Notes under the pieces: generated by a model
Databases searched by the model: none
The model's input: only the letters and a program-made list of their open reading frames with translations
What the model was told of the DNA's origin: nothing
Translations under genes and position numbers: made by a program
Shown here: one piece after another, positions 1-7,971 of the stretch
How the letters are laid out: the number at the start of each line of letters is the position of its first letter
How positions within the stretch are numbered: the stretch's first letter is position 1
Assembly (NCBI RefSeq): GCF_008642375.1
Contig: NZ_CP029194.1
Span: 186,001-250,000 of the forward strand
Length of the DNA stretch: 64,000 nucleotides
Reading direction: 5' to 3'
Source: Streptomyces venezuelae
Lineage (GTDB): Bacteria; Actinomycetota; Actinomycetes; Streptomycetales; Streptomycetaceae

Positions 1-24
1 CCACGGCGAGAGTGGAATTGGCTT

Positions 25-378
25 CTACATGTGCGGCTGCCGGTAGTACCGGGCGAACTGCTCCAGGTAGTCGGGATCGCCGGCGTGCTTCGCCTCGTCG
101 AACTCGGGGGCGTCCTTGATCTGGTCCTTCGTCCGGTCGACGTAGACCGTCTCCGCGGCAGTGTCGATCAGCCTGATCGTCCCGGCGGGCAGCAGCACGT
201 GCTTGCCGAAGATCCACACCCCGGTGTCGACGACGAGGTAAGAGGCACCGACATCCTCGGAGTGCTTGCTGATCTTCCCGATGCCGCCGTCGGTGGCCTC
301 GACCTTGTAGCCGACGATGTCGACCCCCTGCTGGTAGCCCGCGTTCGGGTGGTAGCCCCAGATGTCGAACTTGCTCAC
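25..378 (-). CDS. PRC-barrel domain protein
   Basis: The 117-residue protein starts with V-S-K-F-D-I-W-G and has the short beta-rich pattern of PRC-barrel proteins, which act in RNA processing, photosynthetic assembly or stress responses. The segment VGYKVEATDGGIGKISKHSE, followed by a YLVVDTG strand, is the core of the fold. I chose the GTG at 378 because GGAGGG lies 7 nt upstream. A longer reading from 564 exists, but its first 62 residues look random. Streptomyces carries several such small cytosolic proteins, usually near general-stress genes, which fits the neighbours here. Substrate and partner are unknown. Confidence 0.85.
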   Translation of the reverse strand: MSKFDIWGYHPNAGYQQGVDIVGYKVEATDGGIGKISKHSEDVGASYLVVDTGVWIFGKHVLLPAGTIRLIDTAAETVYVDRTKDQIKDAPEFDEAKHAGDPDYLEQFARYYRQPHM

Positions 379-827
379 AGCAACGCCCTCCAGTTTGTCT
401 AGGATCACGAGCAATCTGCCAGATTGAGCCGGGACCAAAACCCGAGTACGGGAGAGCCACTCCGCTGCCTTCCGTTCGGCCGTTTCCGTCAGGATCGGCG
501 GCTCATGTGTCCGGCTGCGTTCGACGGCGATGCCGGCGGGGAGGAGGCGTGATCCCCGGGCCACCGCGCTCTCGTCGAGGCACAGCCAGATTGCGCCAGG
601 ACCTCATCCCCCCACGAAATGCCCGAGTGTGCCGTCCCCCCTGAGGTTGATGCGCTCGTTCGGCATCACGGGAGCAGACCGCCATGCGACGCCACGGCAC
701 CGCCGGCCACCCGGAGCGGACCGCGAAACCGCCTCGGTGACTACCTGCCCGCCGAGAAGGCGGTGCCCCTTGCCACCCGCGACGCGGTGCCGGCCCGTAA
801 GGTCCCGAGCGGCGCTCCACGACGGGC
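379..827. other. Intergenic stretch with a 15-bp palindrome, no gene seen
   Basis: No reading frame here has convincing coding character or a recognisable family. The one notable site is a perfect palindrome at 412-426 (CAATCTG, C, CAGATTG), 34 bp upstream of the PRC-barrel start, which could be an operator for that gene. Confidence 0.4.
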
Positions 828-1148
828 TCAGTGGCCGAGAGCTTTCTTGAGCTGCTGCTTGGTCATCGTCGAGCGGCCCTCGATGTTGCGCTTCTTCGCT
901 TCCTCGTACAGCTCGTCTTTCGTCCGCTCGGACGAACCGCCCGACTTCTGTCCGCCACGCTGGGACGCGGACTTGCCCTGCGTCGAGCTGCGGCTGGACG
1001 TCTTCGACTCGCCGGACCGCGCGCGTTCCTTGTTCACGGTCCGGGAGGCCATCTCCTTCGCCCGGCTCTCGGACATGCCCTGCTTCTTGCCGGACTCCTT
1101 GATGTGCTCGTACTGCCGCTCGCGCTTCGGGCTGGATCCTCGAGGCAT
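828..1148 (-). CDS. Small basic protein with C-terminal SAP/Rho-N-like helix-hairpin, plasmid-stabilisation type
   Basis: A 106-residue, highly charged protein starting MPRGSSPKRERQYEHIKES. The middle (about residues 35-70) is a Ser/Lys/Arg/Gln-rich disordered linker. The C-terminus, KDELYEEAKKRNIEGRSTMTKQQLKKALGH, is two short helices typical of the Rho-N/SAP-like motif that binds nucleic acid. Streptomyces proteins of this form are usually annotated plasmid stabilisation protein, without experimental support that I can verify. The ATG at 1148 has GAAGGG 7 nt upstream, so the longer upstream reading was discarded. It probably acts as a small nucleoid or RNA-binding stress protein. Confidence 0.75.
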   Translation of the reverse strand: MPRGSSPKRERQYEHIKESGKKQGMSESRAKEMASRTVNKERARSGESKTSSRSSTQGKSASQRGGQKSGGSSERTKDELYEEAKKRNIEGRSTMTKQQLKKALGH

Positions 1149-1332
1149 GACAAACCCTTCATCGACGGTGTCGTACGGCCATCGTGCGAAGGGGGGATTC
1201 GCCTCGCATCTCCGACGGCAACGCCGCTCTTGGACCTGGCCCCGATGAAGACTGCCGGGTGCGGACCGAGCCAAAGGGGATGAATCACGCGGTGTGCGAT
1301 AGCGGCGTCGGGTGTGCGGGTAGCCGCTCATC

Positions 1333-1956
1333 ATGAACCCCAGCAGTCACACCCCGCTGCGTGCTGTCGTGCTCGTCTGCACTCTGTCTCCCTCGCCGGC
1401 CCGATCCAGCTCGCAGCTGCTGGCCGAGCAGGCCATGGCCGCGCTCGCCGAGCACGGCGTGACGGGCAAGACCATCCGGATCGCCGATCACCACGTGACG
1501 CCCGGAGTGCAGACCGACATGGGTGAGGGGGACGCGTGGCCGGAGATCAGGGCCACGATCCTGGGCTGCGACATCTTGATCCTGTCCACGCCGATCTGGC
1601 TCGGACACCCCTCCAGCATCGCCCAGCGGGTCCTGGAGCGCCTCGACGCGGAGCTCGGCGAGAGCGATGACGAGGGCCGCATGCTCACCTACGGCAAGGT
1701 CGCCGCGGTGTGCGTGGTCGGCAACGAGGGCGGCGCCCACAAGGTCAGCGCCGATCTGTTTCAGGGCCTGAACGACGTCGGGTTCTCCCTCGCCCCGAAC
1801 GCCGTCACCTACTGGGTCGGCGAGGCCATGCAGGGCACCGACTACCAGGACCTCGACAAAACCCCCGAGAAGACCGCCGCCACTACCAAGACCCTCGCCG
1901 CGAACACCGCCCACCTTGCCCGCCGGCTCAAGGCCTCGGCGTACCCGGCGAGCTGA
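1333..1956 (+). CDS. Flavodoxin-like NAD(P)H-dependent FMN reductase family protein
   Basis: The 207-residue protein has a flavodoxin-like fold. An N-terminal strand (AVVLVCTLSPSPARSSSQLL) ends in the phosphate-binding loop, a central DILILSTPIWLGHPSS loop is the usual flavin-contact region, and AAVCVVGNEGGAHKVSADLF is the fourth strand and loop. Family members reduce FMN, quinones or azo compounds with NAD(P)H in the cytosol. The SDR gene begins 40 bp downstream on the same strand, so the two probably form a redox operon. The start is at ATG 1333; no strong Shine-Dalgarno is visible, but homology begins within the first ten residues. Confidence 0.85.
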   Translation: MNPSSHTPLRAVVLVCTLSPSPARSSSQLLAEQAMAALAEHGVTGKTIRIADHHVTPGVQTDMGEGDAWPEIRATILGCDILILSTPIWLGHPSSIAQRVLERLDAELGESDDEGRMLTYGKVAAVCVVGNEGGAHKVSADLFQGLNDVGFSLAPNAVTYWVGEAMQGTDYQDLDKTPEKTAATTKTLAANTAHLARRLKASAYPAS

Positions 1957-1996
1957 TCTGCCTGCCGTCCCGGCCCATCTCGACAGGAGACTTCAC

Positions 1997-2890
1997 GTGC
2001 CAGCCCCCGACGCCCCCCGGGTTCCCGACCCGGTCACCCGCCACCCCCGGCCGCCGTTTCCGGATCAGGAGCAGGACCATCCCGGCTCGACTGAAGGAAT
2101 GGATCCGCGCCCCGATCACGGGGAGGCCTCCTACCGTGGCCACGATGTGCTCCTGGACCGGGCGGCGGTGGTCACCGGCGGCGACTCCGGAATCGGCCGG
2201 GCCGTGTGCCTGGCCTTCGCCCGGGAGGGCGCGGACGTCGTCTTCACCCACCTGCCGGAGGAGGCGGACGAGGCGGCCGAGACCACGCGGCTGATCCGGG
2301 AGGCAGGCCGCAAGGCGGTGGCCGTGTCCTGCGACATCCGGGACGAGGAACAGTGCGCAGCGCTCATCGACCGGGCGGTGAGCGAGCTGGGGCGCGTGGA
2401 CATCCTGGTGAACAACGCCGCGTACCAGATGTCCCAGCCCGACGGGATCGAGGCGATCACCACGCAGCAGTTCGACCGGGTGATGAAGACCAACCTGTAC
2501 GGAATGTTCTGGCTCACCCGCAAGGCCCTGGCTCACATGCCGCGCGGTGGGTCGGTCATCAACACCGCGTCCGTCCAGGGCTACCGGCCCAGCCCCCACC
2601 TGCTGGACTACGCAATGACGAAGTCGGCGATCATCTCCTTCACCCACGGGCTGGCGCAGATGGTCGCTGAGCGGGGGATCCGCGTCAACGCTGTCGCCCC
2701 CGGCCCGGTGTGGACACCGCTGATCCCCGCCACGATGCCCGACACCACGAGGTTCGGTGAGAAGGCTCCGCTGGGCCGTCCGGCCCAGCCGGCCGAGATG
2801 GCACCCGCATACGTCTTCCTCGCCTCCCCCCAGAACAGCTACATCACCGGGGAGATCGTCAACGCCACCGGCGGAACCCCCCTGCCCTGA
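1997..2890 (+). CDS. SDR-family oxidoreductase (YghA/glucose-1-dehydrogenase-like)
   Basis: A 297-residue short-chain dehydrogenase with an N-terminal extension of about 50 residues (PDQEQDHPGSTEGMDPRPDHG), typical of the YghA/YhdF group. The Rossmann motif TGGDSGIG is at residues 60-67, the NNA motif at 140-142, the catalytic Ser near 192, and YxxxK is Y205-K209 in LDYAMTKSA. The reaction is NAD(P)-dependent alcohol/carbonyl oxidoreduction; the substrate is unknown. I place the start at GTG 1997, preceded by AGGAGA with 6 nt spacing. It follows the flavodoxin-like gene by 40 bp. This SDR group often lies next to general-stress genes in actinomycetes. Confidence 0.88.
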   Translation: MPAPDAPRVPDPVTRHPRPPFPDQEQDHPGSTEGMDPRPDHGEASYRGHDVLLDRAAVVTGGDSGIGRAVCLAFAREGADVVFTHLPEEADEAAETTRLIREAGRKAVAVSCDIRDEEQCAALIDRAVSELGRVDILVNNAAYQMSQPDGIEAITTQQFDRVMKTNLYGMFWLTRKALAHMPRGGSVINTASVQGYRPSPHLLDYAMTKSAIISFTHGLAQMVAERGIRVNAVAPGPVWTPLIPATMPDTTRFGEKAPLGRPAQPAEMAPAYVFLASPQNSYITGEIVNATGGTPLP

Positions 2891-2927
2891 ACCGGGCCCG
2901 GGGCAGGCAGGGCCGGTTTCGCCCGGT

Positions 2928-3626
2928 TCAGCCCTCGACTCCGGTGGAGCTGTGCGAGGCTCCGACGGGCTTGGATTCCGGGGAGCCCCGCTGGCGCAGG
3001 TAGACGGAGAGGATGGCCATGGCGGCCACGGCCAGGAGCTCGGACTGCCAGTTCTGCAGGGACCGGTTCCAGAAGTCGGCACTCGCCAGGTAGTCGGCCC
3101 AGGAGACCGGCGCAAGGGGCTCGCGCAGCTGCTGCTCGTTGTATGCGGCGGCGCCGGCGATGGACTGGGCTAGCCAGGAGAGCAGGAACAGCAGGGCCAT
3201 CACGGTCCCCAGGGAACGGGAATACAGGTGCTGTCGCCAGTCCTTCGTGCCGGCCCAGCGGGGCGAGTCGGCGCGCGCGTGGTCACCGATCTTCTGTTCC
3301 CGGTCGCTTTCGGGTCCGGCCTTGTGCAGCTCCTTGGACTCGGGTGAGCCTCGCTGGAGGAGCCAGACGGTCCCGAAGACGTAGAGGAAGAACTGCAGGA
3401 ACTCCGACTGCCAGTTCTCGGTGACGTCGACGGCGAAGTCCGAGGACATCAGGTACTCGCCGAGTGTCAGCTGCTGCATGCCGTCGACGGCCAGGTCCTC
3501 GTTGAACCCGGCGTGCCCGGCGAGTGCCTGCCCGACCAGGACCAGGAGGAAGGCGCCGCCGAAGGCGAGGGTGAGGCTGTTGTCCCGCCAGAAGCTGCCC
3601 CTGGTCTCCTTCCGTCGGCCGTTCAC
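2928..3626 (-). CDS. DUF6766-like integral membrane protein with internal duplication
   Basis: A 232-residue membrane protein of unknown function built from two similar halves. Each half has a hydrophobic helix, an extracytoplasmic loop, then (E/Q)NWQSE(F/L)L, another helix and a terminal RGSPESK tag (around residues 73-98 and 193-220). The halves are joined by a charged linker. Four transmembrane helices are expected. It starts at GTG 3626, whose bases overlap the TGA of the 27-residue upstream peptide (GTGA), so translation is probably coupled. It is the last gene of the hemerythrin-lipoprotein-peptide operon. The family assignment to DUF6766 is from memory of actinomycete proteins with the WQSE repeat. 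Confidence 0.75.
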   Translation of the reverse strand: MNGRRKETRGSFWRDNSLTLAFGGAFLLVLVGQALAGHAGFNEDLAVDGMQQLTLGEYLMSSDFAVDVTENWQSEFLQFFLYVFGTVWLLQRGSPESKELHKAGPESDREQKIGDHARADSPRWAGTKDWRQHLYSRSLGTVMALLFLLSWLAQSIAGAAAYNEQQLREPLAPVSWADYLASADFWNRSLQNWQSELLAVAAMAILSVYLRQRGSPESKPVGASHSSTGVEG

Positions 3627-3706
3627 CGGTGCATCGCGCCGATCGCCATGAAGTAGCCCAGCCCGCCCAGGATGACGGCCAGGCAGGTGATGAACAACAA
3701 GCGCAC
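3623..3706 (-). CDS. 27-residue single-pass membrane peptide
   Basis: GTG at 3706 opens a 27-codon frame encoding (M)RLLFITCLAVILGGLGYF followed by MAIGAMHR, one hydrophobic helix with a small-residue GGLG core and basic ends. It begins one base after the TGA of the lipoprotein gene and ends in GTGA overlapping the GTG start of the DUF6766-like gene. GAAGGG lies about 8 nt before the GTG. The tight packing on both sides and the clean transmembrane composition support translation. Its role is unknown; it could assist the duplicated membrane protein that follows. Confidence 0.6.
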   Translation of the reverse strand: MRLLFITCLAVILGGLGYFMAIGAMHR

Positions 3707-3707
3707 G

Positions 3708-4154
3708 TCAGCCGCCCTTCAACGAGCACCGGTAAGGCATGTCCTTCTGCGGTGCGCAGCCCGCCGCCGCGATCTTCCAGCCCTCGTCGAACTGTGACAG
3801 GAACAGCGTGTCGCCCTCCAGGTGCAACAGGGCCTGTCGCCCGTACACCTGCGTTCCGCGCACCGTGTCGGAGGCCTGGGGTTCCTCATCGGCCAGGGCC
3901 GGACCGCACGGCTTGGTGGCGTCTTCTTCGAGCTGTCGACGGGTCTGCGGGGCCAGCAGCACGCAGGCCCCCGCGTAGTCGGCGCGGGCGAGGGCCTCCT
4001 CGAAAGCGATTGCCGTCCCGCGCGCGCCGTCCAGCCGGGGTGCCGAGGCTCCGCACCCGCACAGCACCACAGCCGCGGCCACGGCCATGGGGGCCAGGGC
4101 CGGGTGCCTGCGCCGGGCCGCATGCCGCAAGCGGGGCACGTTGGCGACCGTCAC
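3708..4154 (-). CDS. Putative lipoprotein of the hemerythrin operon
   Basis: A 148-residue secreted lipoprotein: basic N-region with several arginines, hydrophobic stretch APMAVAAAVVL, and lipobox LCGC, after which the mature part starts at Cys. The mature domain is small, with conserved-looking tryptophan and cysteine residues (FDEGWKIAAAGCAPQKDMPY) that recall NTF2-like or DUF4878-like lipoproteins; I cannot name the family. The start is GTG 4154, overlapping the hemerythrin TGA (GTGA). It is cell-surface anchored and co-expressed with an iron-oxo protein and membrane proteins, suggesting an envelope stress module. Confidence 0.75.
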   Translation of the reverse strand: MTVANVPRLRHAARRRHPALAPMAVAAAVVLCGCGASAPRLDGARGTAIAFEEALARADYAGACVLLAPQTRRQLEEDATKPCGPALADEEPQASDTVRGTQVYGRQALLHLEGDTLFLSQFDEGWKIAAAGCAPQKDMPYRCSLKGG

Positions 4155-4627
4155 TTGCCGGCCGCGCTCGGCACCGCGAGGGGGTCGCGGGAAGCCTTGC
4201 TCTTCTCGGCTTCCAGCTGCTCGCCGACCTCGGTGAGCCGGTTGCGGCCCATGGCCTTGCGGACGTCGGGGAACCACTCCTTCTCCTCCTCCTCGACATG
4301 GTGGCGGACGTTCTCCATCAGGACGGTCATCTTGGCCTTGAAGCGTTCGTCGGCGGGGTCCATGTCCTTGAGCTCGGAGAGCATCCACACCACGGCATGG
4401 TGTTCCTCGATGCTCTCGAGGATGTGATCAGTGGTCTTCGGGGCCGCCTCGCGAGCGGCGGGATAGAAGATTCGCTCCTCGATACACGCGTGCACCGTCA
4501 GCTCCTGAATCACCTCGTCAACGATGCTCCGCCGCTCGCCCAGATCGTCGTCGCCGGTCCTCTCAAACCGCTTGAACAGCTTCTCCACCGTCTTGTGGTC
4601 CTCGCGCAGCAGCACGATCGCGTCCAT
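4151..4627 (-). CDS. Hemerythrin HHE-domain protein
   Basis: A 158-residue four-helix protein starting MDAIVLLREDHKTVEKLFKR. The metal ligand pattern of bacterial hemerythrin-like proteins is visible: H in REDHKTVEKLF (helix 1), HACIEERIFYP (helix 2, H and E), EEHHAVVWML (helix 3) and VRHHVEEEEKEWFP (helix 4). Such proteins bind a di-iron centre and respond to oxygen, NO or oxidants. I start at ATG 4627 because GGAGGG lies 7 nt upstream; the ATG two codons earlier would leave only 1 nt. It is the first gene of a four-gene operon running to 2928. Confidence 0.88.
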   Translation of the reverse strand: MDAIVLLREDHKTVEKLFKRFERTGDDDLGERRSIVDEVIQELTVHACIEERIFYPAAREAAPKTTDHILESIEEHHAVVWMLSELKDMDPADERFKAKMTVLMENVRHHVEEEEKEWFPDVRKAMGRNRLTEVGEQLEAEKSKASRDPLAVPSAAGK

Positions 4628-4964
4628 CTCCATTCCCTCCACGTGACAGACGGACCCGACAGGAAGCCGGGCATCGGTACCACCATCGCGCGCAAGCCAG
4701 CGCATCATCTCCCCCGGCACGCCACTCCACGCCAGATCGCCCAACCGGTCCAGGGCGGCGGGCGGCGCTGACGATGTGCAGGACGAGTAGGACTGCATGC
4801 TCGCCCCCTCTCCAGCGGCTCCGGGGCGGCACTGGCCAGGCGGAGACTGGTGATTTCCTGCGGCACGAGCTGGAAGATCACTTCGGTCTCACCCCTCTTC
4901 CATCAGAGCCGGAAGCGATGGCTGCCCGGCTGATGTCCTGCTGGACAGCTGCCGGCAAGGCCGA

Positions 4965-5300
4965 TGGCACGGGCTGCGGATGTGGTCCGCCGATGGCACG
5001 TGGGAGCGGGTGTTCACCGCGCTTCCGGCCCAGACGGACGCCGATGAGGAGCCGAACTGGGTCGTCCCGGTGGACTCCACGATCGCGCCATCCCATCATC
5101 ACGCGGCTGGAGCCCGCGAAGAGAAGGCGGGTGTGTTGATCACGAGCGTTGTAACGCCGGTTGGTCTTGATCATGGCGAAGAGCTTCGGTGTGGTGGAGG
5201 TGTCTGGGCTTCACCCCACACGGAGGTCTTCGTGCCATGCCCGTTCACGGAGGGCGCGAAGGGGTTCGTAGTGCTGCCCCGGCGCTGGAAGGTCAGCTCC
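4965..5300 (+). pseudogene. Relic of IS5-type transposase(s)
   Basis: Around 4970-5127 the plus strand encodes RMWSADGTWERVFTALPAQ and then WVVPVDSTIAPSHHHAAGAR. This closely matches the N-terminal half of the transposase at 52.1-52.8 kb (WAADGTWERVFTALLAQADA, VDSTIVRAHQHAAGAR) and keeps the first DDE aspartate. About 95 bp later, 5234-5288 encodes FTEGAKGFVVLPRRWKV, typical of the C-terminal catalytic region of a different IS5-type transposase subgroup. Both are truncated at each end and no terminal inverted repeats remain. The relic shows that the same insertion families have been active here before. Confidence 0.75.
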
Positions 5301-5540
5301 TCGACTTCCAGCTTCCAGCTTCCGGAGGAGCTGTGGGAACTTCCACTCGGCACCTGACGAGATCGACTTCCGCTACATACACGCCCTGGGCAGTGTCCGG
5401 GCGGATCACGTGACCGGCTCGCCCTCGGGTCACCGGTCCGGGCGCGGGCAGGGTGCCCTGAGGCCCCCACCTGGGGGTGCTGACACGACGGGAATGTATT
5501 CCGGTGCGCCGCACCGCAGAGCTCGATTAGCCTCCCCGAC

Positions 5541-5966
5541 ATGCCCATGGAGATGAACGACACCGTACGCGGCCTGCTTGACGTACCGCACCCGGCCGTC
5601 TTGTCCACCCTCAACCCCGACGGCAGCCCGCAGAGTTCGGTGGTCTGGGTGAGCCGTGACGGCGGCGAGCTGCTGATCTCCACCGAACAAGGCCGACGCA
5701 AGGAGCGGAACATACTCCGCGACCCACGCGTCGGCCTGACCGTCTTCGACCTCGCCAACCCTTACCTGTACGTCGAGATCCGCGGCACGGCCACCGTTAC
5801 CGAGGACACCGACCGCGCGGTGGCCGTCCGCATCGCCGAGGAATACCTCGGCCCGGGCGGCGGTGAGGAATACCTGGCGGCCCCGCCGGAAGAAGTACGA
5901 GTGGTCGTCCGCATCACCCCGACCAAGATCCTCGGCAACGCCACCAAGCCCACCGAGCCGGCCTAG
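5541..5966 (+). CDS. PPOX-class F420-dependent oxidoreductase family protein
   Basis: A 141-residue split beta-barrel flavin/deazaflavin protein. The N-terminal VRGLLDVPHPAVLSTLNPDG and SSVVWVSRDGGELLISTEQG are the cofactor-binding strands of the pyridoxamine-5-phosphate-oxidase-like family. RKERNILRDPRVGLTVFDLAN and YVEIRGTATV complete the barrel. Actinobacterial members of this size mostly use coenzyme F420 and reduce small electrophiles. The start at ATG 5541 is not supported by a strong Shine-Dalgarno; ATG 5547 and 5553 are possible. It appears monocistronic. Confidence 0.88.
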   Translation: MPMEMNDTVRGLLDVPHPAVLSTLNPDGSPQSSVVWVSRDGGELLISTEQGRRKERNILRDPRVGLTVFDLANPYLYVEIRGTATVTEDTDRAVAVRIAEEYLGPGGGEEYLAAPPEEVRVVVRITPTKILGNATKPTEPA

Positions 5967-6121
5967 GCTTTGCCAGGCGAGTCACGGGCGGAGCGCTTCC
6001 ACGGCACCGTGTCCACCGGCGCGTTCCGCTTATGGTTCCGCTCGTGATCGTTCGGCCGGCAGGTGCTCGCCCTGATCAGTGGGAGCGTGACGGCAGAGCA
6101 TCCCTCACGAGTTGCCTCGGT

Positions 6122-6673
6122 TCACCTCGGCGGGTCCTCCCCCGTAAGGCCGTCGACGGACTCGCGGATGAGATCGGCGTGGCCCGCGTGGCGGGCGTAC
6201 TCCTCGATGAGGTCCAGGAGAATCCGACGGAGGTTGGGGCGTTCGCCGCTACGGGTGGTGTAGGCACCGAGCTGGTCCAATCCGCCGGCGCTGAGTGCCT
6301 TGTCGATGATCACACGGGAACGTGCGACTGATTCCTGCCAGAGAGCGAGCAGTTGCTCGGGCGTGTCCTCGGCAGCGGAGCGGTAGTCCCAGTCAGGAGT
6401 GCTGTCCCAGTCGACGGTGTCCCAGGGGGCGCCGACGGGGGCGCCGAGCCACAGCCGGGCGAGGTGACTGTCCTCCACGTGCGCCAGGTGCTTCAACAGG
6501 CCGCCCAGAGTGACGGTGGACGTGCCGAGTGTGGCGCGAAGGCCGGAGGCGTCCAGGCCGGAGCACTTCCAGGCCAGCGTGGCCCGCTGGCGTTCGAGGG
6601 CGCCGAGGATGGCTTCTGCCTCGGTGCCTGCGAGTGGAGGTTCCGGCCATGCTTCGGTCTTGGTCTCAGTCAT
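6122..6673 (-). CDS. DinB/DUF664-family (mycothiol-transferase-like) protein
   Basis: A 183-residue four-helix DinB-like protein starting MTETKTEAWPEPP. The metal-binding histidines are seen in LLKHLAHVEDSHL (helix 2) and EEYARHAGHADLIRESVDG (C-terminal helix), and the VTLGGLLKHL motif is typical of DUF664. Family members are metal-dependent thiol S-transferases using mycothiol or bacillithiol for detoxification, though most are untested. The start is ATG 6673 with AAGG 9 nt upstream. Its promoter must overlap the ankyrin relic. Relatives in this window are at 13.3 kb and, as a pseudogene, at 38.4 kb. Confidence 0.85.
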   Translation of the reverse strand: MTETKTEAWPEPPLAGTEAEAILGALERQRATLAWKCSGLDASGLRATLGTSTVTLGGLLKHLAHVEDSHLARLWLGAPVGAPWDTVDWDSTPDWDYRSAAEDTPEQLLALWQESVARSRVIIDKALSAGGLDQLGAYTTRSGERPNLRRILLDLIEEYARHAGHADLIRESVDGLTGEDPPR

Positions 6674-6720
6674 GGCCGCAGACCTTAGCGAACGGAGCCG
6701 ATGGTGCTGCCGACAGGTGA

Positions 6721-7041
6721 ACTGCAACGTGCCGTGCTCCCGAGCTCGGGGCGCCGCTGCTCTGGCGATTGCTCAACGGTGGCGCCGACGTCAACGCCGT
6801 GGCGAAGGGCCACGACACGCCGTTGCAGCTGCTCATGAGTCAGTGCGCGTACACCGACGAGGCGCTCGCGCCGTTCTGCGACGTGCTGTTCGCGCGAGGC
6901 GATCTCGACATGCTGATGATCGGCGCCGTTGAGAAGTCGGCGTACGCCATGGCGGTGAAGAGTATGCGCCGACAGGGGCTCAGGGCGCGCATGGAGCAGT
7001 ACTTGCCCCTTCACGGCATCGAGATTCCCGAGACGGTCTGA
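6721..7041 (+). pseudogene. 5'-truncated ankyrin-repeat gene
   Basis: The frame encodes ELGAPLLWRLLNGGADVNAV then AKGHDTPLQLLMSQCAYTDE, a clear ankyrin repeat followed by a C-terminal helical cap ending IEIPETV. An in-frame TGA at 6718-6720 closes the frame just upstream, and no repeat or start precedes the remnant. The only starts inside it (GTG 6734, TTG 6769) cut into the repeat. The divergent DinB gene begins 48 bp away, so the deletion that removed the 5' half ended close to that promoter. A short expressed protein of about 90 residues from 6769 cannot be excluded. Confidence 0.65.
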
Positions 7042-7162
7042 GGGGCGGACGTCCGTCTCGTTCCGCCCTCCCGGCAGTACCCGGACAAGACCGCCGAGGC
7101 CTTCGGTCCCGTTGATGTTCGCCGGGCCCTTCCCGGCGCCTCGGGCCGTCGGCCCGGTGCCA

Positions 7163-7197
7163 GGAGGGAGGAGGGAGGAGGGAGGAGGGAGGAGCGA
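7163..7197. repeat. Five tandem 7-bp repeats (GGAGGGA)
   Basis: Four perfect copies of GGAGGGA and a fifth with one change (GGAGCGA) lie directly downstream of the anti-sigma gene stop at 7213. The purine-only strand could form a triplex or G-rich structure. No gene is recognised in the surrounding 7042-7212. Confidence 0.8.
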
Positions 7198-7212
7198 GTG
7201 AGCGGGTACGTG

Positions 7213-7971
7213 TCAGGCAGCCGGGAACGTGGCCAGGGCGATCGGCGGGCTGGTGGGGCGGGCCGAGCCACCGGCCGGCTCGAGCGTGACCCCCATGCCG
7301 GTCGCTCCCTCCACCGGTCCGTCCATCACCATCGCTGTGGTTGTGTGGTCAGGGTCGATCAGACCGGCCGGGCGCATCGTCCCCCGGTCGTTGAACCACA
7401 GCTGGTAGACCTTGCCACTGGGTGGTTCGGCCAGGTCCGCGGCTGTGAAGACCGCCCGGTCGAGGCTTCTGGAGACGACGACGGTGCCCGTCGCGCCCTG
7501 AGGCAGCCCGGTCGTGGTGAGCCGGGCGTCGGGCGCGGCCAGCACCGCGGCCACCTCTCCGGCCGCCTGCTCGACCCGCTGAGTCTCCTGTTCCGCGTCC
7601 TGTGCCAGGTTGTGCTGCACGACCGCCGTCCCGCCGAGCAGGACCGCCGAGGCGATGCTCGCGGCCAGGGCCCACAGCGGCCCCCGACGGGACCGGCCTC
7701 TGAGCGGGGCAGCCTGGGCGGGCGCGGCGGAGACGGCCGGCGGGACCTGCTGCACCTGGGCGATCCGGCGCAGCACGTCCTCCTGCAGCGACGGCGGGAC
7801 CGGAGCCGAAGCCGCCAGGCCGAGCCTCGCCGTCGTCTCCGAAAGTGCCGTGACTTCCTCCCTGCAGGAGGCGCACTCGGCCAGGTGCCGCTCGTACGCC
7901 CGGCGCTCCTCGTCGCTCAGCGCGTCCAGGGCGTAGGCACCGGTGAGCGAGTGCCGGTCATCGGTGTTCAT
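7213..7971 (-). CDS. RskA-type anti-sigma factor with zinc-binding motif
   Basis: A 252-residue membrane anti-sigma factor. The cytoplasmic N-terminus has the ZAS zinc motif H29-x3-C33-x2-C36 in ERHLAECASCREEV. A single transmembrane helix follows at about residues 101-118 (LWALAASIASAVLLGGTAVV), then an extracytoplasmic RskA domain with VYQLWFNDRGTMRPAGLID and a GMGVTLEPAGGS tail. It should hold an ECF19/SigK-type sigma factor and release it after regulated proteolysis. The ATG overlaps the sigma TGA (ATGA). The sigma gene is damaged while this gene looks intact, so the protein may be an orphan or act on another sigma factor. Confidence 0.9.
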   Translation of the reverse strand: MNTDDRHSLTGAYALDALSDEERRAYERHLAECASCREEVTALSETTARLGLAASAPVPPSLQEDVLRRIAQVQQVPPAVSAAPAQAAPLRGRSRRGPLWALAASIASAVLLGGTAVVQHNLAQDAEQETQRVEQAAGEVAAVLAAPDARLTTTGLPQGATGTVVVSRSLDRAVFTAADLAEPPSGKVYQLWFNDRGTMRPAGLIDPDHTTTAMVMDGPVEGATGMGVTLEPAGGSARPTSPPIALATFPAA

